Source: DAOUTY01 sp964453665
GTDB taxonomy: Bacteria > Chloroflexota > Dehalococcoidia > SZUA-161
DNA: 59,404 nucleotides
Direction of reading: 5' to 3'
NCBI GenBank assembly: GCA_964453665.1
Contig: CAYVQT010000014.1
Coordinates: 1-59,404, forward strand
The notes beneath the pieces are model-generated. The model was not told the origin of the DNA, searched no databases, and saw nothing but the letters and a program-made list of their open reading frames with translations. The position numbers and the translations under genes were made by a program. Positions 43,478 to 52,374 of the stretch are shown piece after piece (positions within the stretch are counted from its first letter, which is position 1; every line of letters begins with the position of its first letter).

Positions 43478-44586
43478 AAGCAATCATTCTCGTTGGCGGG
43501 GAAGGCTTGCGTCTGCGTCCTCTGACATGCAACATCCCCAAGCCTATGGTCTCCGTTGTGAATAAACCATTCCTGGAGCATATGCTCGATAACCTCAAGA
43601 GACACCACATTGACGAGATCATACTCGCTACCTGCTACCTTCCGGAACAGATCCAACAGCATTTTGAAAATTGCGGCAATTTAGGAATGAGCCTGACCTA
43701 TGCGTTCGAGGAGACGCCACTGGGGACAGGCGGCGCTGTGAAGAACGCCGAGCAATTCCTGGACGATACTTTTATCGTTTCTAACGGCGACATTTTCAGC
43801 GACCTCGACCTTACCGACATGATAAGGTTTCACCGGGACCATAAAGCAAAAGCCACAATAGCCCTCACTCCTGTAGAGGACCCATCTGCATATGGAGTGG
43901 TTGAGACAGACTCACAGGGCAGGGTTAAATGTTTTATCGAGAAGCCAAGCAAGGAGACAGCGACCACCAACCTGATCAATGCCGGCACCTACATACTCGA
44001 ACCGGACGTGCTGGAACTGATCCCTACAGGTGTTCACCATATGTTGGAGCGCGGGCTTTTCCCCGACCTGGTAGAGCGAAATATCCCTTTTTATGGATAC
44101 CGTTCCAACGCCTACTGGATCGACATTGGCGTACCCGAAGACTACCTGAAGTTGCATCACGACATTTTAATGGGGAAAGCCATCGCCCGCTTTCCAGGCA
44201 AATCAATAGCTGACGACATCTGGCTTGAGGACGGCGGGGATATCCATCCCTCTACCAAAATCATTGGCCCGGTGGTTATAGGCCAAGGCTGCGCCATCAA
44301 GCAGGGCACGCGAATTTCAGGCCCTACTGTTCTCGGAGCAGGATGTACCGTGGGACAGGGTACCACCATAGATGAAGCGATACTCTGGCAAAACGTCAGA
44401 CTCGGCGAGGATGCAATGGTAAGAAACAGTGTTATAGGTAACAATAGCTCTATTGGTGACGGCACCTGGATCATTGACGGCTCGATAGTCAGCGATAATA
44501 CTACCATCGGCAGTGGCAACAGGCTAGAGCATGGTATAAGGATCTGGCCTGGGAGCACTATCGAAGATAACGCCATTTCATTTTAG
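43474..44586 (+). CDS. NDP-sugar pyrophosphorylase (mannose-1-P guanylyltransferase-like) with left-handed beta-helix
   Basis: A 370-residue nucleotidyltransferase. The N-terminal domain has the signature GGEGLRLRPLT...PKPM, ETPLGTGGAVKNAE and SNGDIFSDLD. From about residue 245 hexapeptide repeats form a left-handed beta-helix (GPVVIGQGCAIKQG and following). This architecture fits GDP-mannose or dTDP/UDP-glucose pyrophosphorylases; the sugar and base cannot be fixed. It starts at GTG overlapping the metK stop and is followed 12 bp later by a phosphohexomutase, so sugar-1-phosphate is probably made and activated here. Confidence 0.9.
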   Translation: MKAIILVGGEGLRLRPLTCNIPKPMVSVVNKPFLEHMLDNLKRHHIDEIILATCYLPEQIQQHFENCGNLGMSLTYAFEETPLGTGGAVKNAEQFLDDTFIVSNGDIFSDLDLTDMIRFHRDHKAKATIALTPVEDPSAYGVVETDSQGRVKCFIEKPSKETATTNLINAGTYILEPDVLELIPTGVHHMLERGLFPDLVERNIPFYGYRSNAYWIDIGVPEDYLKLHHDILMGKAIARFPGKSIADDIWLEDGGDIHPSTKIIGPVVIGQGCAIKQGTRISGPTVLGAGCTVGQGTTIDEAILWQNVRLGEDAMVRNSVIGNNSSIGDGTWIIDGSIVSDNTTIGSGNRLEHGIRIWPGSTIEDNAISF

Positions 44587-44598
44587 GCAACTAACATA

Positions 44599-46023
44599 AT
44601 GGCAACAACGATCAAGTTTGGCACCGACGGCTGGAGAGGCATCATTGCCGAGGACTTTACCTTCGATAATGTCCGCATTTGTGCTCAGGCAGTGGCGAAC
44701 TACCTGCACGCTCATGGAATCAACTCCCGGGGCTTACTGGTGGGCTATGATACCAGATTTGCCTCCGAAGATTTCGCCGCCGCTGTAGCTGAAGTAGCGG
44801 CCGCCAACGGGATCAAAGTATACCTTAATCCTGAAGCAGCTCCTACACCGGTGATCAGCTACGCCATTGTGGCAAAGCAAGCAGCGGGCGCAGTTATTAT
44901 TACCGCCAGCCATAACCCTGCCATCTGGAACGGGTTCAAATATAAGCCAGAGTACGCAGGCAGCGCTTCCCCCGAAGTCATCGCTGAACTGGAAGACCAA
45001 ATCCAGCAAATATCAGCCGGTGGACAGATCAAGCGCCTTCCTTTAACAGATGGCCTTGAACAGGGACTCATCGAGTACTACGACCCGGCGCCTGTCTATT
45101 TGAGCCACATAACCGGGCTGGTCAACCTTGAGCGGATAAGGCAGGCAGGGCTTAAGATAGCCGTAGATTCTATGTATGGAAGTGGGGCAGGCTATTTCAA
45201 TCGATTATTAACCGGTGGGAGCACGAAAATCACCGAGATCAACTCAGAGCGAAATCCCTTCTTCCCTGGTGTTCAACCAGAGCCCATAGCCCAAAACCTG
45301 ACCAAACTTTCCGAGATGGTACGTGATATCAAAGCCGATATCGGACTGGCCACCGATGGTGACGCCGACCGCATCGGCCCATTGGACGAAAACGGCTCCT
45401 TCATCACGCCATTACAGGTGTTCGCACTGCTCGCTCTCTATTTCCTGGAGGCGCGTGGAGAGCGAGGAGCTATTGTCAAGTCTATAACTACGACAGACAT
45501 GGTCTACCGGCTGGGCGAAATCTTTTCAGTGCCCGTGTATGAAACGCTTGTTGGCTTCAAATATCTCGGCCCCCTGATGATCGCTGAGAACGCCCTTATC
45601 GGGGGTGAAGAAAGCGGTGGTTTCGGTTTTCGAGGGCATATTCCGGAGCGCGATGGCATTCTGGCCGCGCTATATCTACTCGATTTCATGATCAGGATGG
45701 ACAAGAAGCCTTCGGAGCTAATCCAATATCTGTATGATAAAGTAGGACCTCACTACTACGAGCGGAGCGATACCCACTTCCCCACAGAAGAACGAGGGGC
45801 GATCGTCCGGCGCCTGGACCATCTGAAGCCCAGCCAGATCGACGACACCGAAGTGATTAATATTGATACATCTGATGGATTTCGGTTCCGGCTCAGTGAC
45901 GGAAGCTGGCTCCTCATACGCCTGTCAGGGACCGAACCATTGCTGCGTATATATGCGGAAAGCGATTCCCCGGCGCACGTAGATAGGCTTCTTAAGGCAG
46001 GGAGAGAATTGGCTGGTATCTAG
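44599..46023 (+). CDS. Phosphoglucomutase/phosphomannomutase
   Basis: A 474-residue alpha-D-phosphohexomutase. The four active-site loops are present: catalytic phospho-Ser in TASHNPAIWNG (about residue 99), metal loop ATDGDADRIG, sugar loop GGEESGGFGFRG, and phosphate loop RLSGTEPLLRIYAE. It interconverts hexose-6- and hexose-1-phosphate between the isomerase downstream and the nucleotidyltransferase upstream. Confidence 0.95.
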   Translation: MATTIKFGTDGWRGIIAEDFTFDNVRICAQAVANYLHAHGINSRGLLVGYDTRFASEDFAAAVAEVAAANGIKVYLNPEAAPTPVISYAIVAKQAAGAVIITASHNPAIWNGFKYKPEYAGSASPEVIAELEDQIQQISAGGQIKRLPLTDGLEQGLIEYYDPAPVYLSHITGLVNLERIRQAGLKIAVDSMYGSGAGYFNRLLTGGSTKITEINSERNPFFPGVQPEPIAQNLTKLSEMVRDIKADIGLATDGDADRIGPLDENGSFITPLQVFALLALYFLEARGERGAIVKSITTTDMVYRLGEIFSVPVYETLVGFKYLGPLMIAENALIGGEESGGFGFRGHIPERDGILAALYLLDFMIRMDKKPSELIQYLYDKVGPHYYERSDTHFPTEERGAIVRRLDHLKPSQIDDTEVINIDTSDGFRFRLSDGSWLLIRLSGTEPLLRIYAESDSPAHVDRLLKAGRELAGI

Positions 46024-46026
46024 GCA

Positions 46027-47088
46027 ATGATAGACCTTGATGATCCAAAGGTTTACAGAGAACTCGATCCTGCGGATATGCGAGAGCGCATCCGTGAGCT
46101 ACCCCGGCAGTGCCTCAAAGCATGGCAACAGGCTTTAGAATTCGAATTACCCCCGGGACACGCCAATATTAATAAGGTGGTCATCCTGGGTATGGGAGGC
46201 TCCGCCATAGGGGGTGACCTGCTCGGCAGCCTGGTTGCCGCCGAGTGCAACTCGCTCATTTCAGTCATTCGAGACTACAACCTTCCCGCTTACGTGGACG
46301 GTAACACTTTCATCATTGCTTCCAGCTATTCGGGGATGACCGAGGAGACACTGTCCTCCTTTACCCGGGCACTGTCAACGCCGGCCGGGAAGATGGTTAT
46401 GACCACCGGCGGTAAGCTGAAAGCACTTGCCGAAGAAAACGCAATCCCCGTCTTTACTATCGATTATGTTGCCCAGCCACGCGCCGCTCTGGCCTACAGC
46501 TTCATCCCACTGCTCGGTATATGCCAGAGGCTCGGCCTTCTGAGCAGCAAAACAGGCGAAGTTAAGGAAATGGCGCAGGTGCTCGAAAACCTGCAAAACA
46601 CCGTCAACGACACATGTCCGACTACTCAAAATCCGGCCAAACAATTAGCTGCCAGGCTATATGATCACCTGGCCATTATCTATGGGGCTGGCATTCTCTC
46701 ACCGGTTGCGCAGCGCTGGAAAACGCAGATAAACGAGAACAGCAAAGCCTGGGCCTTCTACGAGGTATTCCCCGAACTAAACCATAATGCGGTCGTCGGC
46801 TATGAGTTCCCCGCCGAGCTGGCACAGACGGCCTTCGTAGTCCTCCTTCGCTCCCAGCACCTCCACCCCCGAACCCTCATCAGATACGATGTCATCGCTG
46901 ACGTACTGAGCCGTTCAGGAGTCAACCACGAAACTCTGGACGGTTCGGGCGAGAGCGCCCTCAGTCAGATGATGAGCCTTATCCTGTTTGGCGACTGGGT
47001 CAGCTACTATCTGGCGCTGCTCTATGAGACCGACCCCTCACCGGTGAAGGTCATCGATTACCTGAAGAAACGGCTTTCCGAGGCTTAA
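46027..47088 (+). CDS. Bifunctional phosphoglucose/phosphomannose isomerase
   Basis: A 353-residue double-SIS-domain isomerase. It has VVILGMGGSAIGGDLLG, IASSYSGMTEETLSS, and the C-terminal ELNHNAVVGYEFP followed by GESALSQMMSLILFGDWVSYYLAL, typical of the PGI/PMI family first described in archaea. It starts 3 bp after the mutase stop and ends the operon, overlapping a convergent gene by 4 bp. It links fructose-6-P to glucose-6-P and mannose-6-P. Confidence 0.93.
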   Translation: MIDLDDPKVYRELDPADMRERIRELPRQCLKAWQQALEFELPPGHANINKVVILGMGGSAIGGDLLGSLVAAECNSLISVIRDYNLPAYVDGNTFIIASSYSGMTEETLSSFTRALSTPAGKMVMTTGGKLKALAEENAIPVFTIDYVAQPRAALAYSFIPLLGICQRLGLLSSKTGEVKEMAQVLENLQNTVNDTCPTTQNPAKQLAARLYDHLAIIYGAGILSPVAQRWKTQINENSKAWAFYEVFPELNHNAVVGYEFPAELAQTAFVVLLRSQHLHPRTLIRYDVIADVLSRSGVNHETLDGSGESALSQMMSLILFGDWVSYYLALLYETDPSPVKVIDYLKKRLSEA

Positions 47089-47786
47089 GAATCCGGGGCA
47101 GGGTTGCCCTCCCCCCATGATTTACTCTGCCGGACCTTTTCCCCCGCGCCTTTTAACTCGTCCCATGCTACTCCCAGCCTGGCTGCCCACTCTTTGTAAT
47201 ACCTCTGTATCTCGTCCCAGGGGAAATCATCATAGGGGCCGTGGTATTCGATATGCTCAATATGCGGCTCTCCATCCTCAGTGTATCGAGAGTCTTTGGC
47301 ATCGCTGACACCATCGAAGTCCACCGGTACGAACCGTTTCCTGCGGCAGGTCGCCAGATCATAGGCCGGGCTGGCGTGAACCCACCTGCCCTCGATGAAC
47401 AAGTCGGCGTAGCCGTGAAAGGGGAATACGTTGATTCCTCCTATCATCTGCTTGAAACTCTCCGAGAGTTGGTGGTCGTTGACGTCGACAAACCCGATAC
47501 GCGCAGGGATTCCCACAGCCCGCGCCAGGGCGGCGAGAAGGACGGACTTCTGCTGGCAAATCCCGTTCCCCGCTTCGAGGACTACGCTCGCCTTATAGCG
47601 CTCAAGGTCATAAAGCTGGGCATAGGCATTGTGTCTGATCGTGTCTCTTACAAAATAGTAAAGGGCTACAGCCTTCTCCCTGTCTGTCTGTAGCCCCTCG
47701 GTTATCTCTCGTGCTTTTCGTTTTATGGACTCCGTATCGCAATCAATGATCTCCGTGCATTTAAGATAGCTTTCCATATCAGGCAT
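47085..47786 (-). CDS. Transglutaminase-like protein, second copy
   Basis: A 233-residue paralogue of the protein at 11931-12554. The Cys is in AGNGICQQKSVLLAALAR, the His in FPFHGYADLFIEG and the Asp in HASPAYDLATCRRK; FVPVDFDGVSDAKDSR corresponds to IPVEFDGVSDARFHSR in the other copy. It is divergently transcribed from the second CoA-transferase pair, so both copies neighbour such pairs. A role linked to that metabolism is inferred. Confidence 0.88.
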   Translation of the reverse strand: MPDMESYLKCTEIIDCDTESIKRKAREITEGLQTDREKAVALYYFVRDTIRHNAYAQLYDLERYKASVVLEAGNGICQQKSVLLAALARAVGIPARIGFVDVNDHQLSESFKQMIGGINVFPFHGYADLFIEGRWVHASPAYDLATCRRKRFVPVDFDGVSDAKDSRYTEDGEPHIEHIEYHGPYDDFPWDEIQRYYKEWAARLGVAWDELKGAGEKVRQSKSWGEGNPAPDS

Positions 47787-47916
47787 TCAACACTCTCCTC
47801 ACTTGAATCTGTAATATTATACACTATTCCCAGTCTTACGATTCTTCATAAAGCTCAACAGCAGACTTCTGCCCGTCTTTCACCACAAGGTTGAAATTTT
47901 TAGTCTGTACAGCACC

Positions 47917-47945
47917 TTGACAAACAGCAATATATTAAGTACTAC
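47917..47945 (+). promoter_or_regulatory. Promoter of the second CoA-transferase operon
   Basis: TTGACA (47917-47922), 17-nt spacer, TACTAC (47940-47945), in the 232-bp divergent region before ATG 48019. Confidence 0.5.
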
Positions 47946-48018
47946 ATTAGGGAAAGAATAAAGCAGTTAATTTCCGGTGATTTCTCACAGCAATCTTAGA
48001 GAGAAATAGGAGAGCTTC

Positions 48019-49224
48019 ATGGAAACAGCTTTAGGCGGCATTAGAGTCCTGGAGCTTTGCAGCATGGTCGCCGGCCCTTTCTGCACCAAGATAATGTCGG
48101 ACATGGGCGCCGAGGTGCTCAAGGTGGAAAGCCCGGAAACCGGCGATGAAGCCAGAAGAAGAGGGCCTTACGCGGGTGATGTCCCTCACCCGGAGCGAAG
48201 CGGCCTTTACTTCTACCTCAATACCAACAAGCTGGGAATAACCTTAGACTACAGGACTGCCGAAGGAAGTAAAATTTTAAAAGAGCTGGTTAAAGGATAT
48301 GATGTCATAGTTGAAGATAACCCTCCCGGAGTATTATCCGACCTGAGTCTGGGCTATGAGACGCTTGTTGAGTCCCATCCGGCTCTTATTATGACCTCGA
48401 TAACGCCCTTCGGACAAACCGGCCCGTACCGGGACTATAAAGCCTATCCCCTCAACTGCATTCACAGCTCCGGAGAGGGCTACGTAACACCGAGCGGAAC
48501 CCTCTTCCGCGACCGCCCCCCGGTCAAGCTGGGGAAGTTCGCCGGGGAGTATGAGGTCGGCACTTACTCGGCTCTGGCGACGCTTGTGGCCCTATACTAC
48601 AAGGGCTTCACCGGCATGGGCCAGCACATAGACATATCAAAGCAGGAGGCATTGACGATTTCCTGTCTTTTCGACCATCTGCCTTATACAATGGTAGGTA
48701 TGACGGTAAGCAGATTGATGCCCAGGGTGCCGGAGACAGGTGTCGTTCCCTGCAAGGATGGACATGTCATGTGTGTGTCTTTTGAACAGACATTCTGGGA
48801 AAGAATCAAGCAACTGATGGGCGAACCCGAATGGACCCGGGAAGGCTGGTATGATGACCAGGACAAGCGACGGGAGCATGCGGCAGAGGTGAGAAAAAGA
48901 CTGGAGGAGTGGGCCAGTGCCCGCACCAAGAAGGAACTTCACGAAGGAGCGCTGGAGGAAGGGGTTGCTTTAAGCCCCTTTCTCACTCCGGGGGAGATCC
49001 TGCAATCGGAGCTTCTCAAGTCCAGGGGGTTCTTCACCGAGATAACGCATCCCCAGATGGGAAAGGTCACCTGCGCCACTGCCCCATACCATCTCTCCAG
49101 GACGCCCTGGCGGTGCGAGCGCACTGCACCGATGTTAGGTGAGCATAATGAAGAGATTTACTGCCGGCGTCTGGGCTATGACAAACAGGAGTTAGCAAAG
49201 CTCGCAGGACTGGGAGTGATTTAG
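48019..49224 (+). CDS. Class III (CaiB/BaiF) CoA-transferase, catalytic Asp replaced by Glu
   Basis: A 401-residue paralogue of the 9310 protein: GIRVLELCSMVAGPFCTKIM, PHPERSGLYFYLNTNKLG, MTSITPFGQTGPYRDYKAYP. At the GDxxAG site it reads AGEYEVG, so the catalytic Asp position holds Glu. Good AGGAGA ribosome site. It is followed 13 bp later by a partner that keeps the Asp, repeating the arrangement at 9.3-11.9 kb. It may form a two-subunit transferase. Confidence 0.9.
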   Translation: METALGGIRVLELCSMVAGPFCTKIMSDMGAEVLKVESPETGDEARRRGPYAGDVPHPERSGLYFYLNTNKLGITLDYRTAEGSKILKELVKGYDVIVEDNPPGVLSDLSLGYETLVESHPALIMTSITPFGQTGPYRDYKAYPLNCIHSSGEGYVTPSGTLFRDRPPVKLGKFAGEYEVGTYSALATLVALYYKGFTGMGQHIDISKQEALTISCLFDHLPYTMVGMTVSRLMPRVPETGVVPCKDGHVMCVSFEQTFWERIKQLMGEPEWTREGWYDDQDKRREHAAEVRKRLEEWASARTKKELHEGALEEGVALSPFLTPGEILQSELLKSRGFFTEITHPQMGKVTCATAPYHLSRTPWRCERTAPMLGEHNEEIYCRRLGYDKQELAKLAGLGVI

Positions 49225-49237
49225 ACGAGGTGTAACA

Positions 49238-50494
49238 GTGGAGGCTTTATCCAACCTTAGATATCTCGAATTCGGTGAGATGATAGTGGGTCCCTGGGCG
49301 GGACTGATGCTGGCTCTCTTCGGGGCTGAGGTTATCAAGATAGAGAGCGGATTCAGGCTGGACATGACGAGAAGGGCCGGGGTAACAGCCGAGGGCGGGC
49401 GCGTTGCCGCATACATCCCGGGGCAACCCATACCCGAGGGAATGCTGACGGACACACCCGTGTTCAACTGGGTTAACTTGAACAAGAAGGGTATAACCCT
49501 TAATCTGGGCACGTCCGAGGGCGTCGAACTGGCGAAAAGGCTGATCGCTATCTCGGATGTAATGGTGGAAACCTACCGGCCGGGCGCAATGGACCGGTTG
49601 GGGCTGGGATACACCGACGCTACGAAGCTGAAGCCGGACATCATATACGTCTCGTCCTCAGCAGTAGGCTACAACAGCACAGGGCTCGAGGCAAAGCAGC
49701 TGGGCTACGGGCCGCTTTTTCGCGCTCTGGGCGGATTAGGTTACCTCACCGGTTATCCCGATGGGCCTCCGGGTGAAGGGCTGGGACGTGACGACGTGCT
49801 GGCCGGTACGATGATCAGCACCGCTGTGTTGATGGCGCTTATATACAAACAAAAGACCGGTCAGGGGCAGTTCATCGATTTCTCGGCACGCGAGGGTATC
49901 TCGTTTCTCATCGGCGATTCGTTCATGGAACCTGTGCTAAATAACAGGGACCCTGTTCGACAGGGCAATCGTGATGAAGTTATGGCCCCTCATAACTGCT
50001 ATCGCTGCCTGGATGAGGGCATGGATAGATGGATCAGCATTGCTATCGGCACTGATGATGAGTGGAGCGCATTCTGTAATGCCATCGGTAATCCCGAATG
50101 GAGTAAAGACGGAAGGTTCGGCGATGCCCCCGGCCGCTGGCAGAATCAGGAGGAGCTGGACAAGCTGATTGAGGTGTGGACCATAGATCACAGCGATCGG
50201 GAGGCGATGGAAATTTTACAGGGAGCGGGAGTGGCAGCAGTACCCTCCTTCAGCATAGACGAGCTCTGGGGTGATCCCCATCTTGCTCAGCGAGGTATTT
50301 TCGATGTGGTTGATCACCCTGTACTGGGGGCACAGCCCTTGATTAAGTCCCCATGCAGACTGTCGGTGACCCCGCCGAACATTAAATCCCACGGCACAAT
50401 GCTCGGCCAGTATAATGAATGGGTCTATGGGGAACTCCTCGGCCTTTCCCGGCGAGAAATTGAGGACTTGGTCGAGAAAGGCGTGGTTTACTAG
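49238..50494 (+). CDS. Class III (CaiB/BaiF) CoA-transferase, catalytic Asp kept
   Basis: A 418-residue paralogue of the 10655 protein. It starts at GTG after GAGGTG, with LFGAEVIKIES, NLNKKGITLNLGT and NRDEVMAPHNCYRC. The catalytic-site segment reads GRDDVLAG, keeping the Asp two residues before the AG step. Related substrate and function to the first pair are likely. It is followed by an alpha/beta hydrolase and a metallo-beta-lactamase-fold gene on the same strand. Confidence 0.92.
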   Translation: MEALSNLRYLEFGEMIVGPWAGLMLALFGAEVIKIESGFRLDMTRRAGVTAEGGRVAAYIPGQPIPEGMLTDTPVFNWVNLNKKGITLNLGTSEGVELAKRLIAISDVMVETYRPGAMDRLGLGYTDATKLKPDIIYVSSSAVGYNSTGLEAKQLGYGPLFRALGGLGYLTGYPDGPPGEGLGRDDVLAGTMISTAVLMALIYKQKTGQGQFIDFSAREGISFLIGDSFMEPVLNNRDPVRQGNRDEVMAPHNCYRCLDEGMDRWISIAIGTDDEWSAFCNAIGNPEWSKDGRFGDAPGRWQNQEELDKLIEVWTIDHSDREAMEILQGAGVAAVPSFSIDELWGDPHLAQRGIFDVVDHPVLGAQPLIKSPCRLSVTPPNIKSHGTMLGQYNEWVYGELLGLSRREIEDLVEKGVVY

Positions 50495-50575
50495 CTCTGT
50501 TACTGTATCAAACTGCCTATCGAACGCAGGTTTTAACTAATAAGGAGGCTTAAGGCCTCCCCAAAGGAGGTAAAT

Positions 50576-51277
50576 ATGAGCACGTATGTACTGGTTCACG
50601 GTGTATGGCACGGAAGCTGGTGTTGGGACAGGATTGTTCCGCTTCTGGAGGAGAAAGGACATAGAGTGGAGGCCCACGACCTTCCAGGTCACGGTCGCGA
50701 TACGACGCCTGTTTCGGAAGTATCGACAGCGGCCTATGTCGATAGTGTATGCAGGATTCTGGATGCTCAGTCAGCACCGGTGATACTTGTCGGGCATAGT
50801 CTTGCGGGACTTGTCATCAGCCAGGCCGCCGAGTACCGGCCCCATAAAATCAAGACCCTGGTGTATATCGCGGCTCTTCTGCTGCACAACGGCGAGTCCC
50901 CTCTTAATGTTCCCGATACGGATTCGCTGCTCGGGCCAAACATGATCGATGCTGAGGACGGAAGTCTTACAATCAGGGATGACGTTATCAGAGAGGCCTG
51001 GTACAGCGATTGCAGTGATGAAGACGCGGCATGGGCTCAATCTCTCCTGGTTCCCCAGAACCCGGCTACTTTCACCACACCTATAAACATTACTGAAGAG
51101 AACTTCGGCCGTATACCCCGCGTGTATATCGAGTGCCTTCTTGATAAAGCCCTCTCTCCCTGGGTGCAGAAGAAGATGTATACGGAGACTCCGTGCAGGG
51201 TCATCTCAATGAACACCAATCACTCGCCGTTCCTTTCGGCACCCAAGGAATTCGTAGAGCACCTTATATCGCTATAA
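50576..51277 (+). CDS. Alpha/beta-hydrolase (esterase, hydroxynitrile-lyase/SABP2-like)
   Basis: A 233-residue serine hydrolase with oxyanion motif VLVHGVWHGSWCW, nucleophile elbow LVGHSLAGLV, Asp in CLLDKAL and His in NTNHSPF. The overall pattern (short cap, HGxWHGxWCW) resembles plant methyl-esterases and hydroxynitrile lyases and their bacterial relatives. Strong AAAGGAGG ribosome site. It may hydrolyse an ester or thioester linked to the preceding CoA-transferases; substrate unknown. Confidence 0.88.
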   Translation: MSTYVLVHGVWHGSWCWDRIVPLLEEKGHRVEAHDLPGHGRDTTPVSEVSTAAYVDSVCRILDAQSAPVILVGHSLAGLVISQAAEYRPHKIKTLVYIAALLLHNGESPLNVPDTDSLLGPNMIDAEDGSLTIRDDVIREAWYSDCSDEDAAWAQSLLVPQNPATFTTPINITEENFGRIPRVYIECLLDKALSPWVQKKMYTETPCRVISMNTNHSPFLSAPKEFVEHLISL

Positions 51278-51362
51278 TCTCGCGCCGGTTTCAAATCGTG
51301 CAGCCGGGGCTAATCTCATCAGTGCTTCGGATAGAACATCATCAGTGAAAAATGAGGATAAG

Positions 51363-52004
51363 ATGCGAATAACGGTTGTCTACGATAACGAGGTAATACA
51401 GAAAGGTCTGAGGGCAGACTGGGGGTTCTCATGCCTCATCGAGGGAGAGGGCATGCCATGCATATTGTTCGATACGGGCGCCAGTGGCCGGACACTCCTG
51501 TACAACATGAAACAGCTCGGTCTCGACCCGGGCGATATCGAGGTCATATTCATCTCGCACGGCCACCTGGACCACACAGCCGGACTGCCCTACATCCTGG
51601 AGCTGGCCAGGGATGCCGTGCTCTACGTACCGGCATCGTTCTCCTTAAATATACCGGGAAGAAAGGTTGTCAAAGTAAGCGAGTCCGTCCTTGTCTGCGA
51701 TCAGGCCCGCAGCACCGGCGAGCTTGAGGGTATCGAACAGTCTCTTCTGCTCGACAACGGCACAGGTATAACCGTGGTTACCGGCTGCTCCCACCCGAGC
51801 GTAGGCAGGATCATCGATGCCGCTTCACGATACGGGAGAGTAAACGGTATCATCGGCGGCTTTCACGGATTCCGCGACTTCGGCAGGTTGGAAGGCCTGT
51901 CGTTGATATGTCCCTGCCACTGCACCACGTACAAGACGGAGATCAAACGCCTCTTCCCCGAACAAAGTACGGGATGCGGCGCCGGACTGGTGCTCGATAT
52001 ATGA
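51363..52004 (+). CDS. Metallo-beta-lactamase-fold hydrolase
   Basis: A 213-residue MBL-fold protein. The metal motif is ISHGHLDHTAGLPYI (HxHxDH), with a Cys-rich site late in the protein (VVTGCSHPSV; SLICPCHCTTYK) and an Asp in ILFDTGASG. This subfamily resembles archaeal RFAP-synthase-like MBL proteins. I place the start at ATG 51363 after GAGG; GTG 51345 is an alternative. Possibly in the operon with the hydrolase (85-bp gap). Confidence 0.85.
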   Translation: MRITVVYDNEVIQKGLRADWGFSCLIEGEGMPCILFDTGASGRTLLYNMKQLGLDPGDIEVIFISHGHLDHTAGLPYILELARDAVLYVPASFSLNIPGRKVVKVSESVLVCDQARSTGELEGIEQSLLLDNGTGITVVTGCSHPSVGRIIDAASRYGRVNGIIGGFHGFRDFGRLEGLSLICPCHCTTYKTEIKRLFPEQSTGCGAGLVLDI

Positions 52005-52216
52005 CAAAATGGCGCGGGCTCCGCAGCCCGGGTCTATCGGACCCCGCAAGCTGCCATTTAAAATGGGTGGGCAGTAGCATCCGCTCCTGCCGCATCTACG
52101 GGTAGACCCTTCACTACATTCAGGGTGACACAGTACATGACTGTCATTGATAGCGCAGCGTATTTCCCCCTCCCTCCAACTCGCTCCCACTGGGGGAGGG
52201 AGGATATAAACACGCC

Positions 52217-52242
52217 GTAGGGGCAGACCAACGTGTCTGCCC
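52217..52242 (+). repeat. GTAG-headed hairpin repeat, second class
   Basis: GTAG (52217-52220), GGGCAGAC, loop CAACGT, GTCTGCCC (to 52242): a perfect 8-bp stem. It shares the GTAG foot with the REPs near the RAYT gene, but the stem sequence is unrelated. Confidence 0.75.
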
Positions 52243-52285
52243 TATCCCAGAAATATAGGAGCAGCCCCTGCGGTGAAATAAAAAC

Positions 52286-52313
52286 GTAGGGGCACGGTAA
52301 CCGTGCCCGCTAC
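52286..52313 (+). repeat. GTAG-headed hairpin repeat, second class
   Basis: GTAG (52286-52289), GGGCACGG, loop TAA, CCGTGCCC, then GCTAC to 52313; the outer GTAG and CTAC can also pair. It is spaced about 70 bp from the similar copy at 52217. Confidence 0.75.
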
Positions 52314-52374
52314 ATCACGCGTGTTACAGATACACAAACCTTTGAAATTCCTTACGCTGACCGGTTGTACTGCA

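Larger units (their letters stand above)
52005..52374. repeat. Gene-free 370-bp tract packed with short palindromic repeats
   Basis: No coding region is seen here. In order it contains a GC-rich hairpin (GCGGGCTCCGCAGCCCG near 52013), a segment reading CTACGGGTAGACCCTTCACT, the palindrome CCTCCCTCC/GGAGGGAGG (52169-52203), and two GTAG-headed hairpins listed separately. Such clusters mark an insertion-prone site; a transposase gene follows at once. Confidence 0.7.
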
